A stretch of 64,000 bases of DNA from Enterococcus sp. ZJ1622 (GCF_011038845.1 NZ_JAAKDW010000007.1:62001-126000); one strand, 5' to 3'. Shown: positions 49,759 through 59,676, counted from the stretch's first letter. Notes: a model not told the origin generated them from the letters alone. Made by a program: numbers and translations.

Positions 49759-52045
49759 AAGCAGCATCCTTTCTCAAAGGGATCTGTAGTTTATCCGTCA
49801 ATGTCTCGTTCTTTTCATAGATCGAAATCGAAAGAGGCGCACCTTCTAACAAATCGAAAGTCACCTGGTCGTTTGTGACAGAAACAAAGAGTAGACGACC
49901 ACGATAATTGATATGGAAAGAGTAAGCTTTCCACGTTTTCGGCAGGAATGGGGCAAAGCTTAGTTGTCCGTGATCTGTTTTCATTTGTGCAAATCCTTGG
50001 ACGATCGCTAACCAGCTACCAGTCATCGAAGTGATATGCAACCCGTCTTCTGTATCATTGTTGTAGTTGTCCAAATCCAAACGGGCGGTGCGCTGATACA
50101 TTTCCACTGCTTTTTCTTCCATCCCGAGCTCTGCCGCTAAAATCGCATGGATGCTTGGCGACAAGGAAGATTCGTGTACAGTCATCGGTTCGTAGAAGTC
50201 AAAGTTCCGCTGTTTTTCTTCCTTTGTAAATGAATCGTTGAAGAAATAGATTCCCTGAAGCACATCTGCTTGTTTGATGAAGCAAGAGCGCAAGATTTTA
50301 TCCCAAGACCAGTGCTGGTTCAATGGCAGATCGTTTGCTGGTAATTCTGACACAGGCATCAGTTCTTTATCCAAGAAAGTATCATGCTGGACAAAAATCC
50401 CTAATTCCTCATCTGTTGGGAAATACATATTATCTGCGATTTCTTTCCATTTCGCCAATTCATCTTCACTGATCGCGACTGAAGCTTCGTTTCGATAAGA
50501 CAAATAATTTTCTCGTGTGTAACGCAATACCCAGGCAGCGATAGTGTTAGTGTACCAGTTGTTGTTGATATTATTTTCGTATTCATTCGGGCCAGTCACG
50601 CCATGGATCATGTACTTGTTCTTTCTTTTAGAAAAATGGACTCTGTCCGCCCAGAAACGTGCGATCTCAGCTAAGACTTCAAGTCCTTCTTTTTTCAGAT
50701 AAGTTGTATCACCGGTGTAATTCGTATAGTTGTAGATCGCATAAGCAATCGCACCGTTTCGATGGATCTCTTCAAAAGTGATTTCCCATTCGTTGTGGCA
50801 TTCTACACCAGTGAACGTCACCATTGGATAAAGAGCACCTTTCAGTCCTTGCTGCTGCGCATTGTGGATTGCTTGCGGCAACTGGTTGTGACGATATCTC
50901 AGCAGATTTTTTGTCACTTCCGGTTTTGCTAAAGCAAGATATAGAGGAACCGCGTACGCTTCCGTATCCCAGTAAGTGGCGCCACCGTATTTCTCTCCAG
51001 TGAATCCTTTTGGTCCGATGTTCAAGCGCTCATCTTCGCCATAATACGTGGAGAAGAGCTGGAAGAGGTTGAAGCGGATGCCTTGCTGTGCTTCGGCGTC
51101 TCCTTCGATCGTGACATCTGCTAGTTTCCATCGTTGTGACCAGGCTTTCGTCTGTGCTTCTTTTGCTTGTGTATAGTGATGGTCGAGTTGCTGGAGTTTC
51201 GTGACTGCTTGTTCTGCCTGTTGTGCTTCTGGGACATCTCGACTTGTCAAGACAATGACTTCTTTATCCAGCACCAGTTTTTCACCTTGAGATAATTTTG
51301 CTGACAAGTGTCCGTGCAATGCCAACGTGTCTTCATGGTAATCAGGGACAACCGCTTTTCCGTCAATGAAATGACGCATCGCAGCAGTGACCGTGAATTG
51401 TTCGATCCCGAATGGATTTGGGATCGTTTTTGTCGTTAAGTAGCCGATTTCTTGATGGAAATGGCGATCAATCTGATTCCAGAAATGTTCGTCATAGTTA
51501 CTATCTTCGTTTTGGACATTCCCGTCCAGTTTGGAAATGATACGGATGTCGGCTGTGCCTTCTAGCATTTCGGCAGTCAATCGAATATAAGCAGTTTCAT
51601 TTTTTGTGATACTCAAAAAACGTTCAAAAGATAGACGGATTTTGCAAGAAGCTAAGGTAAGTGTGTAACCTCGTGATACTACGCCATTCCTCATATCTAG
51701 TTCCCAGTAGAAATCCTCTGGCAGCAAAGCAGCTAAGTCGATCAACTGGTCATCGACGAAAAGATCGATCGAGATAAAATCTACGGCATTGATCACTTTG
51801 CCAAAATATTCAGGATACCCGTTTTTCCACCAGCCAACGCGAGTTTTGTCAGGATACCAGACACCGGCCAGGTACGTTCCTTTGTGATGGTCGCCAGAAT
51901 AAGCTTCTTCAAAATTCCCCCGCATGCCCATATATCCGTTTCCGATACTGGTCAGAGATTCTTGCAAGCGAAGGTTTTCCTTATCTAACTGAGTCGTGCG
52001 GATTTTCCAAGGATCGATTTCGAATAATCGTTTGATCTGTTTCAT
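49751..52045 (-). CDS. malP: Maltose phosphorylase (GH65)
   Basis: A 764-residue GH65 phosphorylase cleaving maltose with inorganic phosphate to glucose and beta-glucose 1-phosphate. Characteristic are [15 protein letters not shown] near the N terminus, the catalytic [25 protein letters not shown] region (here [18 protein letters not shown] with the acid Glu), and [13 protein letters not shown]. The overall length and termini fit maltose rather than trehalose or kojibiose enzymes, and the neighbours pgmB, mapP and malT support maltose. Minus-strand promoter with a MalR operator in the spacer. Confidence 0.93.
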   Translation of the reverse strand: MKQIKRLFEIDPWKIRTTQLDKENLRLQESLTSIGNGYMGMRGNFEEAYSGDHHKGTYLAGVWYPDKTRVGWWKNGYPEYFGKVINAVDFISIDLFVDDQLIDLAALLPEDFYWELDMRNGVVSRGYTLTLASCKIRLSFERFLSITKNETAYIRLTAEMLEGTADIRIISKLDGNVQNEDSNYDEHFWNQIDRHFHQEIGYLTTKTIPNPFGIEQFTVTAAMRHFIDGKAVVPDYHEDTLALHGHLSAKLSQGEKLVLDKEVIVLTSRDVPEAQQAEQAVTKLQQLDHHYTQAKEAQTKAWSQRWKLADVTIEGDAEAQQGIRFNLFQLFSTYYGEDERLNIGPKGFTGEKYGGATYWDTEAYAVPLYLALAKPEVTKNLLRYRHNQLPQAIHNAQQQGLKGALYPMVTFTGVECHNEWEITFEEIHRNGAIAYAIYNYTNYTGDTTYLKKEGLEVLAEIARFWADRVHFSKRKNKYMIHGVTGPNEYENNINNNWYTNTIAAWVLRYTRENYLSYRNEASVAISEDELAKWKEIADNMYFPTDEELGIFVQHDTFLDKELMPVSELPANDLPLNQHWSWDKILRSCFIKQADVLQGIYFFNDSFTKEEKQRNFDFYEPMTVHESSLSPSIHAILAAELGMEEKAVEMYQRTARLDLDNYNNDTEDGLHITSMTGSWLAIVQGFAQMKTDHGQLSFAPFLPKTWKAYSFHINYRGRLLFVSVTNDQVTFDLLEGAPLSISIYEKNETLTDKLQIPLRKDAAYV

Positions 52046-52079
52046 TGTACGCCTCCTATGTGCTTCATTTTATAAGTCT

Positions 52080-52109
52080 ATAATAAACGCAACCGATTGC
52101 ACAAGTCAA
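52080..52109 (-). promoter_or_regulatory. Promoter of the malP operon with MalR operator 1
   Basis: On the minus strand TTGACT (52104-52109), 18 bases, TATTAT (52080-52085). ACGCAACCGATTGCAC (52087-52102) fills the spacer, so repressor binding would exclude RNA polymerase. Confidence 0.75.
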
Positions 52110-52248
52110 TAGAAATTCTATAAGAGATTCTGACAGACGAAAAGAGAAGCGATCGAAATAATCTGGAATCTGTCCGTTTAATAAGGGAAAGGTTAATCGT
52201 ATGATACGCATGAAAGAAGCAGAGAGAATAAAAATAAAAAATAAAGCA

Positions 52249-52300
52249 TTTACAAAAAAAGAAACACAAGCTATAATGAAAATAACGAAACCGATTGCGT
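52249..52300 (+). promoter_or_regulatory. Promoter of malT with MalR operator 2
   Basis: TTTACA (52249-52254), 17 bases, TATAAT (52272-52277). ACGAAACCGATTGCGT (52285-52300) starts about at +1 and shares ACCGATTGC with operator 1. Confidence 0.78.
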
Positions 52301-52316
52301 AAAGGAGATAAGGAGT

Positions 52317-54494
52317 ATGAAAAAGTTATTCAGTTTTGAGTTTTGGCAAAAATTTGGAAAGGCTTTAATGGTTGTCGTAGCTGTCATGCCGGCAGCTGGG
52401 TTGATGATCAGTATCGGGAAATCGATCCCGCTCATCAATCCCAATCTAGCTCCATTAGTAACAACTGGTGGTGTGATCGAGAATATTGGCTGGGCGATCA
52501 TCGGGAATCTTCATCTTTTATTTGCATTAGCAATAGGAGGAAGCTGGGCAAAAGAGCGTGCAGGAGGAGCTTTCGCAGCTGGTATTTCATTTATCCTGAT
52601 CAATCGTATCACCGGAGCGATTTTCGGCGTGACAACGGAAATGCTGGCAAATGAAGAGGCCTTCACGCATACGTTGTTCGGGACAAAGATCATGGTCAAA
52701 GGATTTTTCACAAGTGTACTGGAAGCTCCAGCGCTGAATATGGGCGTATTCGTAGGGATCATTGCCGGTTTTGTCGGAGCGATGGCGTATAATAAGTATT
52801 ATAATTATCGAAAACTGCCAGATGCCTTGTCTTTTTTCAATGGAAAGCGCTTTGTTCCTTTTGTCGTCATCTTATGGTCAACGATCGTTGCACTAGTACT
52901 TGCTGTTATCTGGCCGAACGTTCAGGCAGGAATCAATAATTTTGGTTTGTGGATCGCACAATCACAAGAAAGCGCACCGATTTTGGCACCTTTCTTGTTT
53001 GGAACATTAGAACGGCTGCTATTGCCTTTTGGGCTGCATCACATGCTGACGATCCCCATCAACTATACTCAGTTGGGCGGATCTTATGAAATTCTGTCAG
53101 GTGCACAAGCAGGAACCCAAGTGTTTGGACAAGATCCTTTATGGCTAGCTTGGGCAACTGACTTGGTCAATCTCAAAGGTGCAGGAGACATGTCTCAGTA
53201 CGAGTTCGTGCTGAACAACTGGACACCTGCTCGTTTCAAAGTCGGTCAGATGATCGGTTCTTCAGGTATCTTGATGGGGCTGGCGCTTGCGATGTATCGA
53301 AATGTCGATCCTGATAAAAAATCGAGATATAAATCCATGTACTTTTCGGCTGCTTTAGCCGTATTCCTGACTGGTGTGACAGAGCCACTGGAATTTATGT
53401 TCATGTTCGCCGCTGTGCCATTGTATGCGATCTATGCAGTGATCCAGGGAGCGGCGTTTGCGATGGCAGATATCTTGCCGCTTCGGGTCCATTCATTTGG
53501 GAACATCGAATTACTGACTCGGACACCACTAGCGATCAAAGCCGGATTAGGCGGAGATCTGATCAATTTTGTGCTTTGTGTCATTCTTTTCGGCGTAGTT
53601 ACGTACTTTTTAGCCAACTTTATGATCAGAAAGTTCAATTTTGCAACACCGGGACGTAATGGGAACTATGACAACGATAGTGATGAAACAACCCATACAG
53701 CTGGTGGGGCCATCGCTGCAGATAAACAAGTGATCCAGATCATCCATTTGTTAGGCGGGAAAGAAAATATCAAAGATGTCGATGCTTGTATGACTCGTTT
53801 ACGTGTCAGTGTCAAAGATCGGGAGAAAGTCGGGTCAGAAGAAGCATGGAAGCGAGCAGGCGCAATGGGTCTGATCGTCAAAGACAATGGCGTTCAAGCA
53901 GTTTACGGACCGAAAGCAGATGTTCTGAAATCAGATATCGAAGATTTGCTGGAATCCGGTGCTGAGATCCCGGAACTTCAAAGTGAATCAGGAGTTACCC
54001 CGATAGTCACAGGTAAAACAGAGACCACAGCCTTCTTAGGCGAAGAAAGAAAGCTTTATGCGCCAGCATCTGGAGAGGTACTTGCTTTAAGCGAAGTAAA
54101 TGATCCAGTCTTTTCACAAAAAATGATGGGGGATGGCTTCGCAGTCGTACCGATCTCAGGAGAAGTCACAGCACCGATTGCCGGAAAGATCACGAGTATC
54201 TTCCCAAGCAAACATGCAATTGGTTTGCTGACAGCAGAAGGCGCAGAAGTGCTGATCCATATGGGAATCGATACAGTCCAAATGAAGAATCCAGCATTTG
54301 ACATCACTGTTCAAGAAGGACAAGAGGTAAAAGCAGGAGAGCTACTGGCAGTAATGGACCTTGATATCGTGAAGAAAGAAGAAAAAGACCCGACGATCAT
54401 GATCGTGTTTACCAACGACAAAGTAGAAGAAGTCATGATCAAACAGCTTGGTACAGCGAAAACGGGTGAAGAGATCGGTTCGATCAAAATCTAG
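52317..54494 (+). CDS. malT: Maltose PTS permease, EIICBA
   Basis: A 725-residue three-domain PTS permease. EIIC spans about residues 1-445 (KALMVVVAVMPAAGLMISIG, GTLERLLLPFGLHHMLTIP, TGVTEPLEFMFMF). EIIB is about 465-545 with the phospho-Cys in VDACMTRLRVSV. EIIA (Glc type) is about 575-725 with the phospho-His region AEVLIHMGIDTVQMK. It imports maltose as maltose 6'-phosphate. Divergent from malP and followed by mapP, the phosphatase acting on its product, as in E. faecalis. AAAGGAG precedes the ATG. Confidence 0.95.
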   Translation: MKKLFSFEFWQKFGKALMVVVAVMPAAGLMISIGKSIPLINPNLAPLVTTGGVIENIGWAIIGNLHLLFALAIGGSWAKERAGGAFAAGISFILINRITGAIFGVTTEMLANEEAFTHTLFGTKIMVKGFFTSVLEAPALNMGVFVGIIAGFVGAMAYNKYYNYRKLPDALSFFNGKRFVPFVVILWSTIVALVLAVIWPNVQAGINNFGLWIAQSQESAPILAPFLFGTLERLLLPFGLHHMLTIPINYTQLGGSYEILSGAQAGTQVFGQDPLWLAWATDLVNLKGAGDMSQYEFVLNNWTPARFKVGQMIGSSGILMGLALAMYRNVDPDKKSRYKSMYFSAALAVFLTGVTEPLEFMFMFAAVPLYAIYAVIQGAAFAMADILPLRVHSFGNIELLTRTPLAIKAGLGGDLINFVLCVILFGVVTYFLANFMIRKFNFATPGRNGNYDNDSDETTHTAGGAIAADKQVIQIIHLLGGKENIKDVDACMTRLRVSVKDREKVGSEEAWKRAGAMGLIVKDNGVQAVYGPKADVLKSDIEDLLESGAEIPELQSESGVTPIVTGKTETTAFLGEERKLYAPASGEVLALSEVNDPVFSQKMMGDGFAVVPISGEVTAPIAGKITSIFPSKHAIGLLTAEGAEVLIHMGIDTVQMKNPAFDITVQEGQEVKAGELLAVMDLDIVKKEEKDPTIMIVFTNDKVEEVMIKQLGTAKTGEEIGSIKI

Positions 54495-54530
54495 CGCGAC
54501 CAATATTTATGTGAGAAAAAGTGAATGTAC

Positions 54531-54563
54531 GGGGAGGAAATAGCGATTGCTCCTCCCCTTTTT
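54531..54563 (+). terminator. Intercistronic terminator between malT and mapP
   Basis: GGGGAGGA and TCCTCCCC pair around 12 bases and are followed by TTTTT, 21 bases before the mapP start. It should lower mapP expression relative to malT. Confidence 0.75.
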
Positions 54564-54583
54564 AGTTCATGGAGGAGAAAACG

Positions 54584-55411
54584 ATGAAACTGATGACCGT
54601 GAATACGCATAGCTGGCTGGAGCAGGAACCTCTAGAAAAGCTAGAGCAGCTAGCGAAAAAAATCCAAATAGAACAATATGATGTGATTGGTTTACAGGAG
54701 ATCAACCAGCTGATCGATTCCGAATCCGTCACCGAAGAAGAGCTTTCGGGTTTTTGTCCAGTTGAAAATCAGACACCGATTCATCAAGACAATTTCGTCT
54801 ATTGCTTGATCAAACGGTTGAGAGAACTGGGAGAAGAGTATTTTTGGAGCTGGGAAATGAGCCATATCGGCTACGATATCTATGAAGAAGGAAATGCTCT
54901 TCTTTCGCGTACGCCATTAGAAAGCGAGGCACTTCTCGTGTCTGAAAGCCAAGAGAAAGAGAATTATCGGACAAGGAAACTTTTAGTTGGCAAAACGTTT
55001 TTTCAAGGAAAAGAGATCATTGCAGCAAGCTGCCATTTTTCATGGTGGGAAGATGAGAAAAGCGGATTTGCTTATGAGTGGGCGAAATCACAAAAACACC
55101 TGTCCCGACAGGATACCCCGATTTTCCTACTGGGTGATTTCAATAATCCATCTGGGGAAAGCGGCTATCAGCTAGTGGAGAAAAGTGTCTTGCATATCCA
55201 AGATGCTTTCACGAAAGCGCGTAAGACCATTGGAGAAGCCACCATCGAGAAAACGATCGACGGTTGGGAAAACAACAATGAAAAATTGAGGATCGACTAT
55301 ATCTTTGTACCTGAGAATAGGGAAGTCCTGCAATATCAAGTCATTTTTGATGGAAAACAAGAAGCGATCATCAGTGATCACTTTGGTGTGGCAGTAAAGC
55401 TTGGAGAATAA
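54584..55411 (+). CDS. mapP: Maltose 6'-phosphate phosphatase
   Basis: A 275-residue member of the endonuclease/exonuclease/phosphatase superfamily. Motifs: MTVNTHSW (Asn), DVIGLQEINQ (metal Glu), SCHFSWWEDE, FLLGDFNNPSG (DxN) and ISDHFGVAV (catalytic His). In E. faecalis the homologue next to malT removes the phosphate from maltose 6'-phosphate so that maltose phosphorylase can split it. ATG 54584 has GGAGGAG five to six bases ahead; the upstream ATG at 54569 overlaps that site. Terminator shared with the convergent gene follows. Confidence 0.92.
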   Translation: MKLMTVNTHSWLEQEPLEKLEQLAKKIQIEQYDVIGLQEINQLIDSESVTEEELSGFCPVENQTPIHQDNFVYCLIKRLRELGEEYFWSWEMSHIGYDIYEEGNALLSRTPLESEALLVSESQEKENYRTRKLLVGKTFFQGKEIIAASCHFSWWEDEKSGFAYEWAKSQKHLSRQDTPIFLLGDFNNPSGESGYQLVEKSVLHIQDAFTKARKTIGEATIEKTIDGWENNNEKLRIDYIFVPENREVLQYQVIFDGKQEAIISDHFGVAVKLGE

Positions 55412-55455
55412 AAAGAGAGAAGCTGGGAAACTAAGTCCCGACTTCTCTCTTTTTG
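55409..55455. terminator. Bidirectional terminator
   Basis: AAAAAGAGAGAAGCTGGGA pairs with TCCCGACTTCTCTCTTTTT, ending mapP and the convergent membrane-protein gene (whose stop lies inside it). Confidence 0.88.
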
Positions 55456-57107
55456 CTATTGAAGAATTTTTGACGGATGAATAAGACGAACAGGTAAAGC
55501 CAGCCGAGGATCGTCATTCCTAAAATAAAGTAGAAATAGACAGGTGTCTGATAACGCAAGGTGACTTCGTTGATTCCTTTTTGCTGTTTGATGATCGGAG
55601 TCCCGATATCTGTGAGTTCATAATCTGTTAGATCTCTGCCATTTTGACTCAAGATCGTCCGATCATAGACGACGACTGGAAGATGGACCGTGTCTTCTCC
55701 CGTATTTTTCCATTTGACAGTCAATAAACCGCCGGGATGTGTCTTGATGAATGTCGTCTCGCTTTCTAGAATCTCTTCATTATAACGGTCATATTTGTTT
55801 GCTTTGGTTTCTTTGTAGATCGGCAGATAGTCAGGAGTCGTTTTTTGAAAGACAAACAGACTGGTCGACATGTCTTTGCTGAAAAAAGTTTTTCTTGCCT
55901 GTGCCGGTGTATCGAACAGATAAGTGTGTCGGCTGACGAATGTCTCTTTTTCCCATTTTCCGAGATGTTCATAAAGATTCTGGATCGTCTGCATCGAGCA
56001 AATAAGAATGCTCAAAACACCGACCAGCCGAAACCATTTGCTTTTGCTCCACTGATTCAGCGTAAGTGCTAAAAAGAGCAGAAAAAGAAGCGTGAATGGC
56101 ACGAAAAAGCGAAAAGGAAACTGTATCAGACTGACGAAAGGAACCTCTTTTTCGATCATCGTTGTCCAAGGGATCAAGCTGGTCGACAAAAGAAAGAATC
56201 CGAAGCTCGTATACAACAAAAGCTTAGGAAGCATCTCCTGTGTATGATAAAACAAGACGAAAAGCAAGAATCCTGCTAATAAGAGAAGCGGGAATACTTT
56301 CGGATAGTGGAGCCAGTAACTGCCGTCTAGATCGATCGCCTTTTGGCTCATTTCTCGATTCACGAATGGCGGAAGGATCTTATTCCCGCTGTAGACGATC
56401 GCTAAGCCGCCCCAGATATTGGCAGTCAGCACGAAATAAAGCAAGATCGATTTTCCGAGTGCGAGCAGTGATTTTCCTTTTTCTGTCTGCTGGAAGAAAT
56501 AATAGAGATAAAAAGGAACGTACATCAAAGCCAGCATGATCGATGACAGTAAATGGATCTGAGTCATCAATGCTATCGAAATGGCGACTTTGATTATCGG
56601 GAATCTTTTGTGTACGACGAAATCGATGATCGGGATCATACACAGTGGATAAAAGCATGTCCCCCAGCTAGTGAATCCTTGGTTGACCGCCCAATATTGG
56701 ATCGAATACGTACTCATGAACAGTACAGCAATCGGTACGCTCACCCAATCCCTCACCTTGGCATATCGCAATAACCCTAGCATAGACCAGCCAGATATCA
56801 AGAAAAGAATAAAATTGGATAGAATCTGATAATGGAACCAGCTTCCAGAAAGCAATACGATCAAGCCTTGGAAATAAGCAAAAAATGGCCCGTAAACCGC
56901 ATTGACGATCCGTCCGCTTTGCTGAAACCCATAAAGAGAGGGAAAATAATGGAAGTCGCCGTTTTTGATTTGCTCAGCGGCATCATAGAACCGATTGTAA
57001 TGAAACGGCGCATCTGCACCAAGGATCAGTTTATGTGTGAATAAATGCGGCAGAATAAATGCCAAAGCAATGAAAAAAATTGCTAAAAAAGAACCGTATT
57101 TTTTCAA
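55431..57107 (-). CDS. Polytopic membrane protein, YfhO/GT-C-like
   Basis: A 558-residue protein with about eleven to twelve helices and a soluble extracytoplasmic domain near the C terminus (about residues 420-530) before the last helix. An Asp in GADAPFHYNRFYDAAEQIKNG after the first helix is typical of GT-C-fold glycosyltransferases and YfhO-like proteins, where it lies in the first extracellular loop. A lipid-linked sugar donor would be used to glycosylate wall polymers, but this is inference. I choose TTG 57107, preceded by AAGGAG eight bases ahead; the longer frame to 57233 has no ribosome site. Monocistronic. Confidence 0.7.
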   Translation of the reverse strand: MKKYGSFLAIFFIALAFILPHLFTHKLILGADAPFHYNRFYDAAEQIKNGDFHYFPSLYGFQQSGRIVNAVYGPFFAYFQGLIVLLSGSWFHYQILSNFILFLISGWSMLGLLRYAKVRDWVSVPIAVLFMSTYSIQYWAVNQGFTSWGTCFYPLCMIPIIDFVVHKRFPIIKVAISIALMTQIHLLSSIMLALMYVPFYLYYFFQQTEKGKSLLALGKSILLYFVLTANIWGGLAIVYSGNKILPPFVNREMSQKAIDLDGSYWLHYPKVFPLLLLAGFLLFVLFYHTQEMLPKLLLYTSFGFFLLSTSLIPWTTMIEKEVPFVSLIQFPFRFFVPFTLLFLLFLALTLNQWSKSKWFRLVGVLSILICSMQTIQNLYEHLGKWEKETFVSRHTYLFDTPAQARKTFFSKDMSTSLFVFQKTTPDYLPIYKETKANKYDRYNEEILESETTFIKTHPGGLLTVKWKNTGEDTVHLPVVVYDRTILSQNGRDLTDYELTDIGTPIIKQQKGINEVTLRYQTPVYFYFILGMTILGWLYLFVLFIRQKFFNSKKREVGT

Positions 57108-57128
57108 TTGGATAACTCCTTTTTGTGG

Positions 57129-57160
57129 TTTCGTTAAACTCATCATAAAGCTTAACGAAA
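57129..57160. promoter_or_regulatory. Inverted repeat upstream of the YfhO-like gene
   Basis: TTTCGTTAA and TTAACGAAA, nine perfect pairs around 14 bases, directly upstream of the ribosome site of the minus-strand gene. Could be an operator or a leader hairpin. No other clear element is seen in 57161-57300 except TATAAT at 57302-57307 pointing to the sortase gene. Confidence 0.5.
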
Positions 57161-57337
57161 AAGGAGGCAAGAAATTAGAAAAAACATGAAAGAATTTATG
57201 AAGTTTGCAAGAAAAAAACAAGTGAATTTTCAAATGATAAATATTTTATTCTGAAAAAAGCTCGTATCCCCCTATTGATTTCTTTTTTACTCAGAGCATT
57301 CTATAATAGAAGTAAAGGGAAAAAAGGGAGGGGTTGG

Positions 57338-58513
57338 GTGGCACAGAAGCAGAAAGGAAGCAGAAAGCAGCTGTTATTTCAACTGGTGATGTTGGTTTTT
57401 GTTTTAGTAGGATTACTGGTTGCCTTGTATCCATTTTATGTGGCTTCTTTGAACAGTTTCTTGGACCAGAGACGAATCGAGCAAGTCCAGAGAATCTCTG
57501 AGACCGAAAAAAAGGCAGCAAGAGAAAGAATGACAGCAGAAAACGAACGATTGGCTGATCAGGGGATGCATCCAGGTGCAGATCCTTTCGAGGAAAAAAC
57601 ACAAAAGGCTAGTAAAGAGGAAACGGAGAAATATCGGATCGGAAGTGTGAATATTCCTAAGATCAATGTACACATTCTGCTTTATGATCGTCTGAATGAG
57701 GCGATTTTGGAAAAGGGCGCTGGAGTGTTGCAAGGGACGTCTTTTCCATTGGGTGGAGAATCGGTACACTCGGTCATTTCTGCTCATAGCGGATTGCCTA
57801 GTCGGCGGCTGTTTACGGATCTGGAGGAGTTAGAGATCGGAGATACCTTTATCTTGACTGTCTTAGGAGAAAAGCTTGCTTATGAAGTGAACAATATCCA
57901 AGTCGTCACACCAGACGATACATCTGCCTTGAAGATCGAAGAAGGGCAAGATCTTGTTACTTTACTGACCTGTACGCCTTATATGATCAATTCGCATCGT
58001 TTGTTAGTCACGGGCCACCGGATTCCTTACAGTGAATCAGTCGAAGAAGAGGAAGGACAAGGGAACCAGGAACGGACTTTCCGGCAATTACTGATCCTTT
58101 TAGGCACTGCTCTTTTAGCTGGACTGATTTTATTGTCTCTTATTCGTGGGATCCATCGATACCGATTGAGTCGAAAGCGTATGGATTTTTCTTTTTTTGT
58201 ACAAACTGAGTCAGGAGAGCCGGTAGCTGGTCGTTCCTTGGTGCTGAAGCACAAAAAAAGAACGCTTACCAGAGAGGGTCAGCCATTTCTCGTATCCAGC
58301 GATAGCAAAGGACAGATCAGATTCGAACAATTGCCAGGAGGGACCTATCGGATCGTTTCGACCGAAGACCCTAAGATCACAGCATCTTTTGGAGTCAAGA
58401 AACTGAAACAAGAACAAATGCACTTTTTTGAAGGAAGAAAATCTGTCAGCGAACTTCACATAAACGGCTGGCATTTCAAGATCGATGAAGCATCAGTGAG
58501 GAGAAGAATATGA
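57338..58513 (+). CDS. Sortase (class C-like) with extra C-terminal beta domain
   Basis: A 391-residue membrane transpeptidase. Helix 1 at about 10-35, then a linker, and the sortase barrel with catalytic His150 in ISAHSGL, Cys212 in TLLTCTPY and an Arg in NSHRLLVTGHR. LPSRRLFTDLEELEIGD is typical of class C (pilin-polymerising) enzymes; a lid-like DPF occurs at PGADPFEE. Helix 2 at about 245-268 is followed by about 115 residues that read as a CnaB/prealbumin-like domain (SGEPVAGRSLVLKHK, then SSDSKGQIRFEQLPGGTYRI), expected on the cytoplasmic side. Most sortases end after helix 2. GTG 57338 follows GGGAGGGG. No pilin gene is adjacent. Its end overlaps the next gene by four bases. Confidence 0.87.
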   Translation: MAQKQKGSRKQLLFQLVMLVFVLVGLLVALYPFYVASLNSFLDQRRIEQVQRISETEKKAARERMTAENERLADQGMHPGADPFEEKTQKASKEETEKYRIGSVNIPKINVHILLYDRLNEAILEKGAGVLQGTSFPLGGESVHSVISAHSGLPSRRLFTDLEELEIGDTFILTVLGEKLAYEVNNIQVVTPDDTSALKIEEGQDLVTLLTCTPYMINSHRLLVTGHRIPYSESVEEEEGQGNQERTFRQLLILLGTALLAGLILLSLIRGIHRYRLSRKRMDFSFFVQTESGEPVAGRSLVLKHKKRTLTREGQPFLVSSDSKGQIRFEQLPGGTYRIVSTEDPKITASFGVKKLKQEQMHFFEGRKSVSELHINGWHFKIDEASVRRRI

Positions 58514-58950
58514 TTCGTAAAACACTAGGATTAACTGCTGAAGAACTGGAGAATATTGCGTCTATTTGGTTGTCCGCCAACTTAGATAGTCATGCGTTCA
58601 TTACAGGCAGCTATTGGGAAAACCAGCTAGAAGCAGTCAAAAACGTTTTGCCGGAAGCGGTCATCTATCTGGCAGAACTGGATCAGGAAATCGTAGGCTT
58701 TGCCGGCGTGATCGATCAATCGATTGCGGGGATTTTCCTGAAAAAAGAATACCGGCACCAAAAAATCGGTACGCAATTGATCCAAAAGATAAAAGAAGAC
58801 CATGATGCACTGACGTTGACCGTCTATCAGAAAAATCAGTCCGCCTTCCATTTTTATCTCTCACAAGGATTTACCATCCAAGCGCAGCAAATCGATGAAG
58901 CGGTGAATGAACAGGAATTCGTGATGGAGTGGCGGAAAAGGTCAAATTAG
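58510..58950 (+). CDS. GNAT-family N-acetyltransferase
   Basis: A 146-residue acetyltransferase. Acetyl-CoA loop KKEYRHQKIGTQLIQKIK (about 77-95), with the preceding strand IAGIF and the following TLTVYQKNQSAFHFYLSQGF, which resembles the YjaB-like and small-molecule acetyltransferases. The substrate is unknown. ATG overlaps the sortase stop (ATGA), so translation is coupled to the sortase, a linkage without obvious functional meaning. Confidence 0.88.
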   Translation: MIRKTLGLTAEELENIASIWLSANLDSHAFITGSYWENQLEAVKNVLPEAVIYLAELDQEIVGFAGVIDQSIAGIFLKKEYRHQKIGTQLIQKIKEDHDALTLTVYQKNQSAFHFYLSQGFTIQAQQIDEAVNEQEFVMEWRKRSN

Positions 58951-58970
58951 TCTCTGATTTTTAATAGAAA

Positions 58971-59141
58971 AAAGAGGTTGTGACAGAAGTGGGCAGCTTC
59001 AAGAAATAAGAAGGAATTTACGAAAATTGCTTTTCAAATTTTTGTGAAATTTCGACTTATTTTTCGAAGAAGCTACTTCTGGAACACCGTTTATTCGGAA
59101 AAAGGGGATGTGACGATAGTTTTGTCACATCCCCTTTCTAT
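58971..59141 (+). repeat. Structured repeat with terminator module
   Basis: Begins AGAGGTTGTGACAGAAGTGG, nearly identical to the copy at 8471 through GGAACACCG, then TTTATTCGG and the hairpin GGGGATGTGAC / GTCACATCCCC (59103-59135). Flanked by A and T runs, the hairpin can end transcription from both the acetyltransferase and padC. Confidence 0.88.
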
Positions 59142-59145
59142 GTTT

Positions 59146-59676
59146 TTATTTGATTCGTTTGTAATTTTCATCGAAGTATTTGCCGTTTCGGATATCATCT
59201 GGCATACCATCGTATGGTTCTTCGCTGATAACGTCTTCGTTATCGATCCCAGCTTCACCCATATAAGTGATCGTTGCAAATTCAGGAACGAGCATTTTTG
59301 GATAAGTTTCATATTTTTCACGTGCTTCTTCCATTTCTGCGATATGTTCGTTTTGGAAAGTCACTGTGATTTCTGGATGTTCTTCAACCCATTTAGGGAA
59401 AAAGATCATTCCGTGAAGTTTCTTTTCATTTGGCATAAAGTCTAAAGCAACGTCTGTACCTGTTGGCTCTGTCCAAGTGATTTTGAATACGCCGTCTGTC
59501 AGTTTAACGATATCGGCTTCTTGGTCTTTCACCCAACGACCCTTCACCATGCCGCCATGGATACGGTAGTCTACAGTATGGTCATTTTTTGCGTACCATT
59601 CGTATTCCCAGCCATTGTCATACGTATAGATAAAGTGTGTTCCGATAAAGTCTTCTAGTTCTTTAAATTCTTTCAT
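59146..59676 (-). CDS. padC: Phenolic acid decarboxylase
   Basis: A 176-residue enzyme converting p-coumaric, ferulic or caffeic acid to the vinyl phenol, relieving their toxicity. The sequence is that of the PadC lipocalin-like barrel: [36 protein letters not shown] (with the active-site Tyr and Arg), [19 protein letters not shown] and the C-terminal [16 protein letters not shown]. The divergent padR gene and the ATGT-N8-ACAT operator between them complete the standard system. Confidence 0.96.
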   Translation of the reverse strand: MKEFKELEDFIGTHFIYTYDNGWEYEWYAKNDHTVDYRIHGGMVKGRWVKDQEADIVKLTDGVFKITWTEPTGTDVALDFMPNEKKLHGMIFFPKWVEEHPEITVTFQNEHIAEMEEAREKYETYPKMLVPEFATITYMGEAGIDNEDVISEEPYDGMPDDIRNGKYFDENYKRIK

